The position numbers and the translations under genes are program-made. This document shows, piece by piece, positions 27,848-37,125 of a stretch of DNA of 64,000 bases. The notes beneath the pieces are model-generated. The model worked only from the letters and a program-made list of their open reading frames with translations. It was not told where the DNA came from and ran no database searches. The first letter of the stretch is position 1. Each line of letters begins with the position of its first letter. Source of the stretch: Bacterioplanoides sp965219715 (GTDB taxonomy: Bacteria; Pseudomonadota; Gammaproteobacteria; Pseudomonadales; Oceanobacteraceae); contig NZ_OZ244785.1 in NCBI RefSeq assembly GCF_965219715.1, forward strand, positions 2,976,001 through 3,040,000, read 5' to 3'.

Positions 27848-28135
27848 TTAACTACCGGTTTTTAACACTGCATCTTTGCGCTTAAACCATCCGGCAACAT
27901 TCACCACCGTCACAAAGCGGAACACCAGAACCGCGTGGATAAAACCGATAATGCCGCCCATGACGTAATCACCAGCAGCCATCATATCCCACACCATGGC
28001 AGGTAAAACCAGAATCGGGAACCAGGCAAAAAAGCGGTAAAACACCTTCTCAAAGCGTGATATCGCCGGGTTTTTATCTTCAACCGGCGCTTCGGTTACC
28101 ACTTTCTTCTCTGTCTTTTTACTCTTCTTCGCCAT
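27848..28135 (-). CDS. Small two-helix membrane protein of unknown function
   Basis: A 95-residue protein starting at ATG 28135 (TTG just before is also in frame) behind GGAGCAGG. A Lys-rich N-terminal tail (MAKKSKKTEKK) precedes two hydrophobic helices (about 38-56 and 60-82; FPILVLPAMVWDMMA, GGIIGFIHAVLVFRFVTVVNV). No family recognised. It is convergent with argH and divergent from the deacetylase-like gene. Confidence 0.65.
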   Translation of the reverse strand: MAKKSKKTEKKVVTEAPVEDKNPAISRFEKVFYRFFAWFPILVLPAMVWDMMAAGDYVMGGIIGFIHAVLVFRFVTVVNVAGWFKRKDAVLKTGS

Positions 28136-28323
28136 CAACCTGCTCCCGTCTGAGCAGATGCCGTCGCACCTGCTGTGTTATTTTTGTTCAACTGATAGCA
28201 GACCACAGCCTATGGACCAGTCACACTGGCCTTTAGTCTAAGACCGACAAGCTTGCCTGAGCAGATGCAATTTCCGGCCATGCGCCGCACAATAACGGCT
28301 TTAACACCCTACAGAGAACCGAC

Positions 28324-29253
28324 GTGTTACCACTGGTTTATCATCCGAATTATTCCTGCCCGTTTCCGGAAAACCATCGCTTTGTGATGTCTAAGTTCCG
28401 CCGCCTGCACGCATATTGCGATCAGCAAGGATTAATCGGCGGCAGCAATCTGTTCCAGCCCGAATCAGTCAGCAAAGCAGTGATGAGTATTGCTCACGAT
28501 ATGGATTATCTGCAGATGATCAACGAGCAGAATGACGACACTGACCCGGTCAATAAAAAAGCCTGGCGGCGGATTGGTTTGCCCTGGAGTCAGGGGTTGG
28601 TTGATCGTACTTTCACGGCACCCAATGGCACATTGTTAACTGCGCAGCTGGCATTGCGATATGGCATGGCCAGCCATCTGGCTGGCGGTACTCACCATGC
28701 ACATCGCGACTTTGGCTCCGGCTTTTGCCTGTTGAATGATCTGGCATTTGCTGCCTTATCCCTATTAAAAACAGGCGAGGTTAACAAAGTCTTAATCTTT
28801 GATCTGGATGTGCATCAGGGCGACGGTACTGCCGCAATCCTGAAAAACGAATCACGCGCTTTTACCTGCTCCATTCATTGCGAGAAGAACTTTCCATTCC
28901 GTAAATCCGCCAGCGATCTCGACATCGGTTTGGATAAACATCTCGGAGATAATGACTACCTTAATATTGTTGAAAACACCCTGAAGCAGTTACTCGACGA
29001 ACAACAGCCGGATATCGTGCTGTACGACGCCGGTGCAGATGTGTGGATTGATGATGAGTTAGGTCATCTGGATATCAGCTGGGAAGGCGTGCAACAACGT
29101 GACGAGCTGGTACTGAGTACCTGCCTGCAACGCCATATCCCGGTTGCCACTGTAATTGGCGGCGGCTACGACAAAGACCACAACCGCCTGGCCAAACGCC
29201 ATGCGATTATTGTCGAATCGGCTGCACATCTGTTTCATCAGTACCTGGATTAA
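28324..29253 (+). CDS. Histone deacetylase family protein (acetoin utilisation/deacetylase-like)
   Basis: A 309-residue zinc hydrolase of the class I/II HDAC fold; bacterial members deacetylate acetyl-polyamines or acetyl-lysine. GTG 28324 is the start (AGAGAA upstream). Catalytic His pair in AGGTHHAHRD (124-125), zinc ligands in IFDLDVHQGDGT (Asp162, His164) and a third Asp in YDAGADVW. The usual DVHHGNGT is DVHQGDGT here. The substrate is unknown. Monocistronic by spacing. Confidence 0.88.
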   Translation: MLPLVYHPNYSCPFPENHRFVMSKFRRLHAYCDQQGLIGGSNLFQPESVSKAVMSIAHDMDYLQMINEQNDDTDPVNKKAWRRIGLPWSQGLVDRTFTAPNGTLLTAQLALRYGMASHLAGGTHHAHRDFGSGFCLLNDLAFAALSLLKTGEVNKVLIFDLDVHQGDGTAAILKNESRAFTCSIHCEKNFPFRKSASDLDIGLDKHLGDNDYLNIVENTLKQLLDEQQPDIVLYDAGADVWIDDELGHLDISWEGVQQRDELVLSTCLQRHIPVATVIGGGYDKDHNRLAKRHAIIVESAAHLFHQYLD

Positions 29254-29385
29254 GACTACAGGCTGACTTTCTCGCACCTGAGTGCAAGGGTTAAGCAAAG
29301 ACTTAAGCCGGTCATTTACAGTACACTTGTGCCGTTTTACTGTGTTAAGCCGTTGACCGATCAAACAATAACAAAGGTTAAAACC

Positions 29386-30678
29386 GTGCAACTCTCTCGC
29401 CTTGCTCTCACTGTATTAATTCCCTCCGTTATGGCTCTGACAGCTTGTTCAGGTAATGGCTCTTCCACAAAGTCAGCAGCACAACCAGAAGAAACTCCAC
29501 CGACAAGCAACGATGGTGGTGATGGTAATACCGGTGGTGGGGACGGCAATACTGGTGGCGGTGACGGCAATAACGGTGGCAGTGACGGCAATAACGGTGG
29601 CGGTGACGGCAATAACGGTGGCGGGGACGGCAATAACGGTGGCGGGGACGGCAATACCGGTGGTGGTGACGGCAATACCGGCGGCGGAAAACCTGTTAAT
29701 AACGACGGTATAGACGGCAACTGTATATACGCTCAGGCAGATTACCAACCGCCTCAACCTTATAGCCTGACTGAATACCTCAGCACATCTCTGAACAGCG
29801 ACACTTACACGATACGTCAGGGCCAGGAAGTTACTGCCGCTGACACTGATTTAACCGGAACCTGGTTGCTGGTACATAACCAAACCAGAAAATCGACAAA
29901 CAGCCGGGAGCAAGAAATCGAGCAGTCACAAACGCGAATGGTGTTTGTGATCAGGGAACAAAATGGTCAGATACAACACTCTCAATGCACAGCCGCACGT
30001 GACTCAAGTGGTCATTTGCTTAATAGCTTTGTTGACCTGAACAAAACCAACCTCAATGATCAAATAGATTTAAATTTATTCAACGTCACGCTTAAAGCTC
30101 CACTCAAAATTGAAAGCAATACCCGTATGGTAGGCATTCCAATTGATGGCAGCGGCGAGAACTCTATAGTCGAGCGCGTCGAGTATTACGATCAGTTCAC
30201 AAAGGCAGTAAAGATATCAGCGGACACTGGCCCTATAGGAAGCATGTCACTAAGCGCAGAAAATGGGACGGTGAATCACAACAACGAAAATGTTTACTGC
30301 ATCTCTCAAACGCTTTTAACGGACAGCTTAGCTCAATGCAAAAACAGCTCTGTTTTTCGTGGCAGAACGTCCCTGCTAACTGTCAGAGCGGATAGCAAAG
30401 TGCGCTTTGAGCTTGGTATTGGAGGATCAAACCAGGCGGTAAACGACCTAATACTATTCCGTTATGACGAAGGTGATAGCGAACTTAACTCGGATACAAT
30501 CCGCGAACAGATCTACTCTGACACCACTCAAAATATATCTAAAATAAATATGAACATTGGTAAAAGCCTGATAACCGGAACAATGACAATATCAGGGCAG
30601 TTAGGGAGTGATTCAAACACAATTGACGCCACGGCAAATACATCGCTCAACGTGGTTATTCCATTGCAAATACCTTAA
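29386..30678 (+). CDS. Lipoprotein with Gly/Asp/Asn heptapeptide repeat
   Basis: An exported lipoprotein of unknown function, 430 residues from GTG 29386 (AAAGGT upstream); the frame opens earlier. The signal peptide is MQLSRLALTVLIPSVMALTAC. A flexible region follows, made of about eight copies of GGGDGN(T/N), and then a roughly 300-residue globular part with no recognised domain (DTDLTGTWLLVHNQTRKS, NENVYCISQTLL). The repeat resembles calcium-friendly or low-complexity spacers that lift domains off the outer membrane. It ends 4 bases into the convergent LysR gene. Confidence 0.75.
   Translation: MQLSRLALTVLIPSVMALTACSGNGSSTKSAAQPEETPPTSNDGGDGNTGGGDGNTGGGDGNNGGSDGNNGGGDGNNGGGDGNNGGGDGNTGGGDGNTGGGKPVNNDGIDGNCIYAQADYQPPQPYSLTEYLSTSLNSDTYTIRQGQEVTAADTDLTGTWLLVHNQTRKSTNSREQEIEQSQTRMVFVIREQNGQIQHSQCTAARDSSGHLLNSFVDLNKTNLNDQIDLNLFNVTLKAPLKIESNTRMVGIPIDGSGENSIVERVEYYDQFTKAVKISADTGPIGSMSLSAENGTVNHNNENVYCISQTLLTDSLAQCKNSSVFRGRTSLLTVRADSKVRFELGIGGSNQAVNDLILFRYDEGDSELNSDTIREQIYSDTTQNISKINMNIGKSLITGTMTISGQLGSDSNTIDATANTSLNVVIPLQIP
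29515..29688 (+). repeat. 21-bp tandem repeat encoding GGGDGN(T/N)
   Basis: Seven full 21-bp units from 29533 to 29679, plus a shorter first unit at 29515 and a partial last one. Units differ mainly at third codon positions and at the seventh residue (Thr or Asn), so the array is old enough to have drifted yet may still expand or contract by slippage. Confidence 0.92.
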
Positions 30679-31613
30679 TCACTCATCACTCTCGGTAAAC
30701 ACTCCAGCATTTGTTGCTTTAACCACATCAGCGCAGGGTCACGATTGGCCTTGCGATGCCAGTAAAGATGAACCTCCACCGCTGGCGTCTCTAGCGGCAA
30801 CGGAGTTATACGGATACCACCAGCCTGCTCCATCTGGCGGGCGTAACTCAACGGCAAAGTCACCAGTAAGTCGGTTTCTTTAGCCACTTGCAGCGCCGCA
30901 TAATAATTCTGACAGCGTAAGCTGATTTCGCGGTTCAGACCCAACCGGCTCAGTGCAAAGTCTTCAACACCAGGCCCTTCATTACGGCTGGAAACCAGAA
31001 TATGGCGCGCTTTCGCATAGTGCTCCATAGTGAGCTTCTGGCCCACCAGCTTATGGTCACACCGCATTGCAACGGCAAGATGTTCACAGCCCAGTGGCTG
31101 ATGCTCAATATCACTGTTAACCGGCAATAACACGTCCGCAGCAAAGTCGATCTGACCACGACTGAGCTGATTGATCATATCCCGGCGCGGCACCCGCAAA
31201 CTGCGCAGCTGAATGTTGGGTGCGGTTTTCTGCAGGTGAACCATTAATGGCGGCAGGGCGGTAAATTCCATCACATCACGGGCTGCCAGGGTAAATACCC
31301 GACTGGCTTCCGCGGGCTCAAACGCCAGACCTTCACCCAATGTCGACTCAAGATCCTGTAGCGCCGATCGCACCCGCTGCACGATCGCTTTTGCCAACGG
31401 TGTTGGCGCCATGCCTTTGCCTGCGCGCTCAAACAGAGGGTCATCAAAACGCTCCCGCAGACGCGCAAGTGCATGACTTACTGCCGGCTGAGACAGATGC
31501 AGTTGCTGCGCAGCACTGGTCAGATTGCCTTCCCGATAGATTGCATCGAACACCACAAACAGATTGAGATCGACTCGGGATAAATTAATTTCCTGCATTG
31601 TCAGCTGAACCAT
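30675..31613 (-). CDS. LysR-family transcriptional regulator
   Basis: A 312-residue LysR regulator: N-terminal winged helix (LNLFVVFDAIYREGNLTSAAQQLHLSQPAVSHALARLRERFDD-type, about 12-70) and a periplasmic-binding-like effector domain (about 95-300; DFAADVLLPVN, HLAVAMRCDHKLV). An internal ATG at 31598 is an alternative start. It is divergent from the spondin lipoprotein gene, so LysR practice suggests that gene as a target. It overlaps the stop of the convergent lipoprotein gene by 4 bases. Confidence 0.9.
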   Translation of the reverse strand: MVQLTMQEINLSRVDLNLFVVFDAIYREGNLTSAAQQLHLSQPAVSHALARLRERFDDPLFERAGKGMAPTPLAKAIVQRVRSALQDLESTLGEGLAFEPAEASRVFTLAARDVMEFTALPPLMVHLQKTAPNIQLRSLRVPRRDMINQLSRGQIDFAADVLLPVNSDIEHQPLGCEHLAVAMRCDHKLVGQKLTMEHYAKARHILVSSRNEGPGVEDFALSRLGLNREISLRCQNYYAALQVAKETDLLVTLPLSYARQMEQAGGIRITPLPLETPAVEVHLYWHRKANRDPALMWLKQQMLECLPRVMSD

Positions 31614-31740
31614 AAATTCATTTGATCAATAGGTTATCAGCAATGCGGCCAATTGAGGATAACGATGGAACTTTGTGTCCCGTCATTGTTCAAAACACAC
31701 ACAACGACAACATGCGCATAAATGCAGCTCAGGGGACATC

Positions 31741-32469
31741 ATGATGGAATATAAAGTACGCAAGACTCTCGCTATATCCGCCTTCGCCTTAACACTGGTG
31801 GCTTGTGGCAGTGACAGCAATAAAAGCTCGGCGCCTAAGGTTGATCCGGGTAGCGGCACCGTTAGCTACACACTGACTTTTAAACAAACCTGGAATCAGA
31901 CCGATTTCCCAACTAACTTCCCGGGAAACCCTCACTTTTCTCCATTGGTGGGAGCTACTCATAACAGCCAGGTGGTTATCTGGCGTCCGGCAAATCAGGG
32001 CGGAGCAAAAACAACCGCAGGTCTGGAGGTGGTAGCAGAAACCGGTTCAACAGCGACCTTTATCTCTGAGCTGACTGCCGCCAAGCAGGCTGATGGTCAT
32101 ATTGATTCTATTTTCGCTCGCAGTGGCGCAACTAATTCACCGGGTACACAAACCCAGACGATTAAGCTCAGTACTCAATTCCCACTGGTATCAGCTGTCA
32201 GCATGATCGCACCAAGTCCGGACTGGTTTGTCGGTATTCGTGACGTCAACCTGTACCCGAGTGGCGAATGGCTGGATGAAGTCACCGTGGATCTGCGCCT
32301 TTATGATTCCGATACCGATGAAGGCCAAACCTTTACCGCAGCGAATCAAGAGGGCGGTGACCGCAATATCCATCTGGTTACCACACAGGCTAACGAAACT
32401 GATTTTAACAACGGCGTTCACCGTACCAGCGGGGCTTTTGTTGGTCAGATGATTCTGAAGCGGCAATAA
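31741..32469 (+). CDS. Spondin-domain lipoprotein
   Basis: A 242-residue surface lipoprotein. Start ATG 31741 (or 31744) follows AGGGGAC; the frame opens earlier. Signal MMEYKVRKTLAISAFALTLVAC, then CGSDSNKSS. The mature part matches the spondin N-domain: YTLTFKQTWNQTDFP, FSPLVGATHNSQVVIW, FPLVSAVSMIAPSPDWFVGI and LYPSGEWLDEVTVDLRLYDSDTDEG. Spondin domains bind ligands in extracellular matrix proteins of animals. The role in bacteria is unknown. Divergent from lysR. Confidence 0.85.
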   Translation: MMEYKVRKTLAISAFALTLVACGSDSNKSSAPKVDPGSGTVSYTLTFKQTWNQTDFPTNFPGNPHFSPLVGATHNSQVVIWRPANQGGAKTTAGLEVVAETGSTATFISELTAAKQADGHIDSIFARSGATNSPGTQTQTIKLSTQFPLVSAVSMIAPSPDWFVGIRDVNLYPSGEWLDEVTVDLRLYDSDTDEGQTFTAANQEGGDRNIHLVTTQANETDFNNGVHRTSGAFVGQMILKRQ

Positions 32470-32563
32470 ACAGAAACATTTGTCGCTTTGACCTGGCGCC
32501 ATGATCTCCCTATATTGACACTGTAAACATAACGATAAGTGCATAAACAAGGAATCAGAGATC

Positions 32564-33433
32564 ATGGCCCAACCGTCCGACAACTCCAGCTTTAATTACA
32601 GCTGCTTTGCTATCGAAGTCAGCGATCAGATTGCCCACCTGCAGTTCTGCCGACCGGCGGAACTGAACTCTATGAACAAAGCCTTCTGGCTTGAGCTGCC
32701 ACAGGCGATCCGTGATATCGAGACTAACTCGGACGCCCGGGTCATTGTTATTTCCTCGACTGGTAAACACTTCTCCGCCGGAATGGATCTGGGCGTATTT
32801 TCCGATTCCAAAGCCGTGCCTATGTCTGGCGACCCGGGTCGAATGGCTGAAAATCTGCGCCGGGTTGTTCTCCAGTTACAGGACAGCCTGAGCTCTCTGG
32901 AAAAGGTACGCCTGCCGGTTCTGACCGCAGTGCAGGGCGGCTGCATCGGTGGCGCACTGGACCTGGTATGTGCTTCCGATATGCGTTACTGCACCGCCGA
33001 CAGTTACTTCAATATCAAAGAAACTGAAATTGGTATGACGGCAGACGTCGGCACATTGCAGCGTATGCCGAAACTGATTCCAGCCGGTATCGTGCGCGAA
33101 CTGGCTTACACTGGTCGTAAGTTCCAGGCCGCTGAAGCCTTACAGTTAGGTTTCGTTAACCAGGTGTTCGATAGTCAGGAAGCCATGCTGGACGGCGTTA
33201 TGACTATCGCCAAACAAATCGCTCAGAATTCACCGTTGGCCGTTACCGGCTGCAAGGAAATGCTGAACTACAGCCGCGATCACAGTGTTGAAGACAGCCT
33301 GAAATATATGGCGACCTGGCAAGCGGGCATGTTCCGTCCGGTTGATCTGATGAAGAGCTTCCAGGCCAAAGCAACCAAACAACCGGCATCGTATGATGAT
33401 CTGTTCCCTCACAAAGGCCTGTTCGAGCAATAA
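32564..33433 (+). CDS. Crotonase-family protein, dienoyl-CoA isomerase-like
   Basis: A 289-residue enoyl-CoA hydratase/isomerase superfamily member. The oxyanion-hole segments are HFSAGMDL (69-76) and GGCIGGALDL (125-134). Glu153 in IKETEIG and Asp161 in TADVGTLQRMPK match the catalytic pair of delta(3,5)-delta(2,4)-dienoyl-CoA isomerase (ECH1), not the two Glu of hydratases. I therefore favour isomerisation of dienoyl-CoA during breakdown of odd-position unsaturated fatty acids. Cytoplasmic, monocistronic by spacing. Confidence 0.88.
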   Translation: MAQPSDNSSFNYSCFAIEVSDQIAHLQFCRPAELNSMNKAFWLELPQAIRDIETNSDARVIVISSTGKHFSAGMDLGVFSDSKAVPMSGDPGRMAENLRRVVLQLQDSLSSLEKVRLPVLTAVQGGCIGGALDLVCASDMRYCTADSYFNIKETEIGMTADVGTLQRMPKLIPAGIVRELAYTGRKFQAAEALQLGFVNQVFDSQEAMLDGVMTIAKQIAQNSPLAVTGCKEMLNYSRDHSVEDSLKYMATWQAGMFRPVDLMKSFQAKATKQPASYDDLFPHKGLFEQ

Positions 33434-33537
33434 GTCAGGTGGCGTAAGCTGCCAGTCGCTGAATCTCGTCTAAGCTAAAAATATTCAACGCTGCCCGCCA
33501 GACATAGCTGTGCAGTGTTTCATTTTTAGCAGGGATT

Positions 33538-34485
33538 ATGGAGAGACACGTGGCTGAGCAGCAATTCCGACTGGTAACCCGCAGCGACTTCGACGGCCTG
33601 GTTTGCGCCGTTTTATTTAAAGAACTGGGTATGATCGACGACATCCTGTTCGTTCATCCCAAAGATATGCAAGACGGCAAAATTGATATCACCAGCCGGG
33701 ATATCACCACCAACCTGCCTTATGTCGAAGGTTGCCATCTCAGCTTCGACCACCACGCTTCCGAGTTAAAACGCCGTGGCGATCAGAGCTACGATAACCA
33801 TATTATCGATGACAAAGCGCCTTCAGCAGCCCGTGTGGTGTACGACTATTACGGCGGTAAAGAACGCTTTCCAAAAATCTCTGACGACATGATGGAAGCT
33901 GTGGATAAGTCTGACTCGGCGCAGTTCTCCAAAGAAGAGATTCTGAACCCGGAAGGTTGGGTGTTACTCAACTTCCTGATGGACTCCCGCACAGGTCTGG
34001 GCCGCTTCCGCGAGTTTCGTATTAGTAACTATCAGCTGATGATGCAGCTAATCGACTACTGTCGTGACCACACCATCGAGCAGATTCTTGAATTACCTGA
34101 CGTGAAAGAGCGGGTAGAGCTGTTCTTTGATCACAAAGACAAATTCGAAGATCAGTTACGTCGCTGCACTACGGTGCATAACAATCTGGTAGTGCTGGAT
34201 CTGCGCGAGGAAGATCCGATTTTCGCCGGCAACCGCTTTATGATTTACGCCCTGTTCCCGGAAACCAATATTTCCATCCACGTGCTATGGGGGCTGAAAA
34301 AGCAAAACACGGTATTTGCTATCGGCGGCTCGATTATTAACCGCTCGCACCAAACGCATATTGGCGAATTGTGCTTAGAGCATGAAGGTGGTGGCCATCG
34401 TAATGCCGGTACCTGCCAGGTGGATAACGATAAAGCTGAGAGCGTTTTAGGGGAGTTGATTCAGCGGATTAATGCTGATGGCTAA
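33538..34485 (+). CDS. DHH-family phosphoesterase (annotated elsewhere as exopolyphosphatase)
   Basis: A 315-residue cytoplasmic phosphoesterase. N-terminal DFDG (Asp17, Asp19), the DHH motif at SFDHHAS (71-73), and the DHHA1 C-terminal GGGHRNAGTC give the full metal and substrate set of the DHH superfamily (RecJ, NrnA, GdpP relatives). The substrate could be polyphosphate or short nucleic acid; sequence alone does not decide. Two starts are possible: ATG 33538 with AGGGA very close, or GTG 33550 with GGAGAG better spaced. Confidence 0.83.
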   Translation: MERHVAEQQFRLVTRSDFDGLVCAVLFKELGMIDDILFVHPKDMQDGKIDITSRDITTNLPYVEGCHLSFDHHASELKRRGDQSYDNHIIDDKAPSAARVVYDYYGGKERFPKISDDMMEAVDKSDSAQFSKEEILNPEGWVLLNFLMDSRTGLGRFREFRISNYQLMMQLIDYCRDHTIEQILELPDVKERVELFFDHKDKFEDQLRRCTTVHNNLVVLDLREEDPIFAGNRFMIYALFPETNISIHVLWGLKKQNTVFAIGGSIINRSHQTHIGELCLEHEGGGHRNAGTCQVDNDKAESVLGELIQRINADG

Positions 34486-34530
34486 AGGAGCTAAGAGCTA
34501 GACCTTAGCCTCTTATATCTCGGAAAATTT

Positions 34531-34550
34531 GAGCCCAGTTGTCTGGGCTC
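34531..34550 (-). terminator. Hairpin between convergent DHH and ankyrin genes
   Basis: Arms gagcccag (34531-34538) and ctgggctc (34543-34550) with a 4-base loop. On the minus strand AAATTTTCC follows, a weak U-tract, so termination of the ankyrin transcript is plausible. Confidence 0.55.
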
Positions 34551-34557
34551 AGATGTA

Positions 34558-36879
34558 TTAGCAGCTCCCTGAATCCCACTCATACTGCCCAGACAGAGAG
34601 TTGTATTTCTGTTTTGCTCTGAATCTAACTTTCCGGCCGTCAGAATAAGTTCTGTAACAATCTGCATTATTGCACCTTGTATTGCAGCGAACATATCCAG
34701 GCCGTGAAGGCGGCGCAGGTCTAGCGGGGTACCTTGCTTCCTCCAGACCGCTTATTGCATTGTTCCTTCTCAACAAATCAGCGACGTTATAATTTTCATT
34801 ACTAACAGCATAATCAAGAGCACTGCGGCGAGACGACTTCCAGTTAACAGCAGATAAGTCAGCTCCCAGCTTTATCAACAGCTCAGCTTCTTTCTCTCTA
34901 CCATTTGCTGCAGCTAGCATTAGTGGTGTATAGCCGGCGTCCGTTCTTGAATTTATGTTTGCTTGGCTACTTGCTAGTAAATTAATTAACTGGGTGCCTT
35001 CGTGCTTCTGACTCTCCTCAGAATTTACAGTGTAATGAATAGGGCTCCAGCCCTTATTAGATGCTTTATTAACAGCAGCCCGCGAACGCAGAAGAGACTT
35101 GATAGATTTTACGTCATTAAAATAGACAGCTGAGATTAAAGGAGTCCATCCGTCTTTATCAGGAATATTAATATCTGCTTTTAGAGACATAAGAACGTTC
35201 AACTCATTTATTCGATTATTCACTACAGCCAAGTGAACTGCAGTATCACCATTATCTTTTTGATGGTTTATATTTGCTCCATGACTTACAAGAATTTTTA
35301 TAAGGTCACTTCCATCATGCTTTTGGCTTTTTCCATTGACAGTATAGTGAAGTGGGCTCCATCCTTTATTTGAAGCTTTATTAATATCAGCACCAGCCTT
35401 TAATAGATCAGTTACCATTTTCGAGTTGTTTTTTGAAACAGCCGTTATTAATGGTGTCCATCCATCATTATCGGAGATATTCATGTTTGCATTAAGCTTC
35501 AAAAACTCAGCTAACTCTTTTTTTCTATTATTTCTTACAGCTAGATGAAGTGCTGTTGAGCCATCTGACTTCTGTTGATTAATATCAGCACCATGATCAA
35601 CGAGAAGTCTAATCAGCTGGCTGCCATCATGCTTTTGGCCTCTTCCATTCACGGTAAAGTGTATCGGTGCCCAACCATTCTTTTCAGGCTTATTAGCATC
35701 AGCTTTAGCATCCAATAATATTTTGGAAATTTCATAATGATTTTCATCAATCGCTTCAATTAGAGGTGTCCGACCGTTGCTATCTTTAATTTCATTAACA
35801 TTCGAACCGTTTTTAATAAATAAATTAAGTACTGATATACGGCCATTGGATGCTGCCAAAAATAGAGGAGTAGCACCCGTATTGTTTTTAAGCTCTAGAG
35901 ACGCGCCGTTTTTTATCAGTAACTTGGCTATATCACTTCCATCATGGCTTTGATTTTCAATAGAGTTCGCAGTGAAATGAAGTGCTGTCCAGCCTGTATT
36001 TGACTGAAGATCTAAATCAGCTCCCTTTTTTATTAAGAGCTCAACCAGTTTCTTTTGATTATAGTATGTCGCATATATCAAAGGTGTTTGTCCAGATGAA
36101 TTGGCGTAGTTTATATCAGCGCCATGCTTTATTATTTCTCTTACTAGTCCATACTTTTCAGACAAAAGCGCTTGTGTGATCGGAGTACTTCCTCCTTTGA
36201 ATCTAAAGTTCAGATCAAACCCCTGACTCACGAATCTTTCTATTCCCGATGCAGAGCCGTGTTCAATAGCTAAGAGCAAGTCGTTCTGAGCAATCACTCG
36301 AGAAATTTTTCTTGCCTTGATAATTCCAGTTAACGTCTTTTTGGTATCTCCTTGAGCTTCGGCATCAACATACTGGGCCAAAGTTTTATCATCAGACACA
36401 ATATCAAGGTTTGTTTTATTGGTGATAAGCCTTGCTGCATAAGAGTGATCAACTCCCTCTAAGCTCACTAGGTTCATGAAAGGAGTTAAGCCACCTTTAG
36501 TTGCTAGATTTATATCAACTCCGCTATTCAATAACTGATCAACAATATCCCTTTTATCCTTCTTTACAGCTAACGTAAGTGGTGTATCGCCAGAATTATC
36601 ATAGCTATTAAGATCCAAGCCGCTTTCAATAAAAAATTTAACAAGAGCAGAATCTCCAAGGGAGATAGCTGCATGCAGAGGGTATTTAGTGCTTTCTATG
36701 TTAGAAGAGGAAGAGTTTATATCTAAAATAGCTTGCTGCCGCAGTCCCTGAATTTCATATTCGTTTAATAATTCAAAGTCTTGCTCAACAAGTGCCTGAG
36801 CATATTTATCTGCAGTCGGAGTAGTGCTACAACCTGAAAGCATACCAAGTAGAGCAAGAAGGAAGTAAGTTCTATACAT
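34558..36879 (-). CDS. Ankyrin-repeat lipoprotein
   Basis: A 773-residue lipoprotein from ATG 36879 (GAGGCGAT upstream; the frame opens earlier). Signal MYRTYFLLALLGMLSGC. Nearly the whole mature protein is ankyrin repeats (for example GDTPLTLAVKKDKRDIVDQ, GADINYANSSGQTPLI), about 18 or more. The middle is a higher-order array: four blocks of about 104-106 residues, each starting with GW(A/S/T)(P/A)(L/I)H(F/Y)T, and three of them with Q(K/S)HDG or QKHEG. The C-terminal 50 residues hold five cysteines (GYVRCNTRCNNADCY and a terminal Cys), likely disulfide-bonded outside the cytoplasm. Clearly AT-rich. It may bind a protein partner at the envelope. Confidence 0.85.
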   Translation of the reverse strand: MYRTYFLLALLGMLSGCSTTPTADKYAQALVEQDFELLNEYEIQGLRQQAILDINSSSSNIESTKYPLHAAISLGDSALVKFFIESGLDLNSYDNSGDTPLTLAVKKDKRDIVDQLLNSGVDINLATKGGLTPFMNLVSLEGVDHSYAARLITNKTNLDIVSDDKTLAQYVDAEAQGDTKKTLTGIIKARKISRVIAQNDLLLAIEHGSASGIERFVSQGFDLNFRFKGGSTPITQALLSEKYGLVREIIKHGADINYANSSGQTPLIYATYYNQKKLVELLIKKGADLDLQSNTGWTALHFTANSIENQSHDGSDIAKLLIKNGASLELKNNTGATPLFLAASNGRISVLNLFIKNGSNVNEIKDSNGRTPLIEAIDENHYEISKILLDAKADANKPEKNGWAPIHFTVNGRGQKHDGSQLIRLLVDHGADINQQKSDGSTALHLAVRNNRKKELAEFLKLNANMNISDNDGWTPLITAVSKNNSKMVTDLLKAGADINKASNKGWSPLHYTVNGKSQKHDGSDLIKILVSHGANINHQKDNGDTAVHLAVVNNRINELNVLMSLKADINIPDKDGWTPLISAVYFNDVKSIKSLLRSRAAVNKASNKGWSPIHYTVNSEESQKHEGTQLINLLASSQANINSRTDAGYTPLMLAAANGREKEAELLIKLGADLSAVNWKSSRRSALDYAVSNENYNVADLLRRNNAISGLEEARYPARPAPPSRPGYVRCNTRCNNADCYRTYSDGRKVRFRAKQKYNSLSGQYEWDSGSC
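35050..35995 (-). repeat. About 312-bp supra-repeats within the ankyrin gene
   Basis: The GWxPxH-type block recurs with starts near 35,990, 35,675, 35,365 and 35,055, a period of about 310-318 bases. Each block holds three ankyrin units, the first of them extended by five residues (the HDG insert). The two copies nearest the C-terminus are the most alike (both begin NKASNKGWSP), indicating recent duplication. Confidence 0.75.
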
Positions 36880-37074
36880 ATCGCCTCGATACCCATTATG
36901 AGAGAGTAATGAAGCTACCATCTCATCCATGAGAAGTTGAAAGACGGGAAATATAAGAGATCACTCAATAGCTGTAAAGACGTTGCTCAACAACATTTAT
37001 TTGCCATTTTAATAAACTGTCCAAACTGAACACCACGTTGCCCATTCAGATGATCTTGACTGTTTTCTGGACAT

Positions 37075-37102
37075 AAAAAAACCGGCATAAGCCGGTTTTT
37101 TT
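37075..37102 (-). terminator. Intrinsic terminator of the ATP synthase operon
   Basis: Arms aaaaaaaccggc (37075-37086) and gccggttttttt (37091-37102) with a 4-base loop, directly downstream of atpC on the minus strand. Confidence 0.92.
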
Positions 37103-37125
37103 TATTCGTGATAAACGTGGGTAAC

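Noticed and set aside
29361..29757. Proline- or valine-rich frames on other frames of the Gly/Asp/Asn repeat
   Set aside because: They arise from the 21-bp repeat read in other frames and have no start signals.
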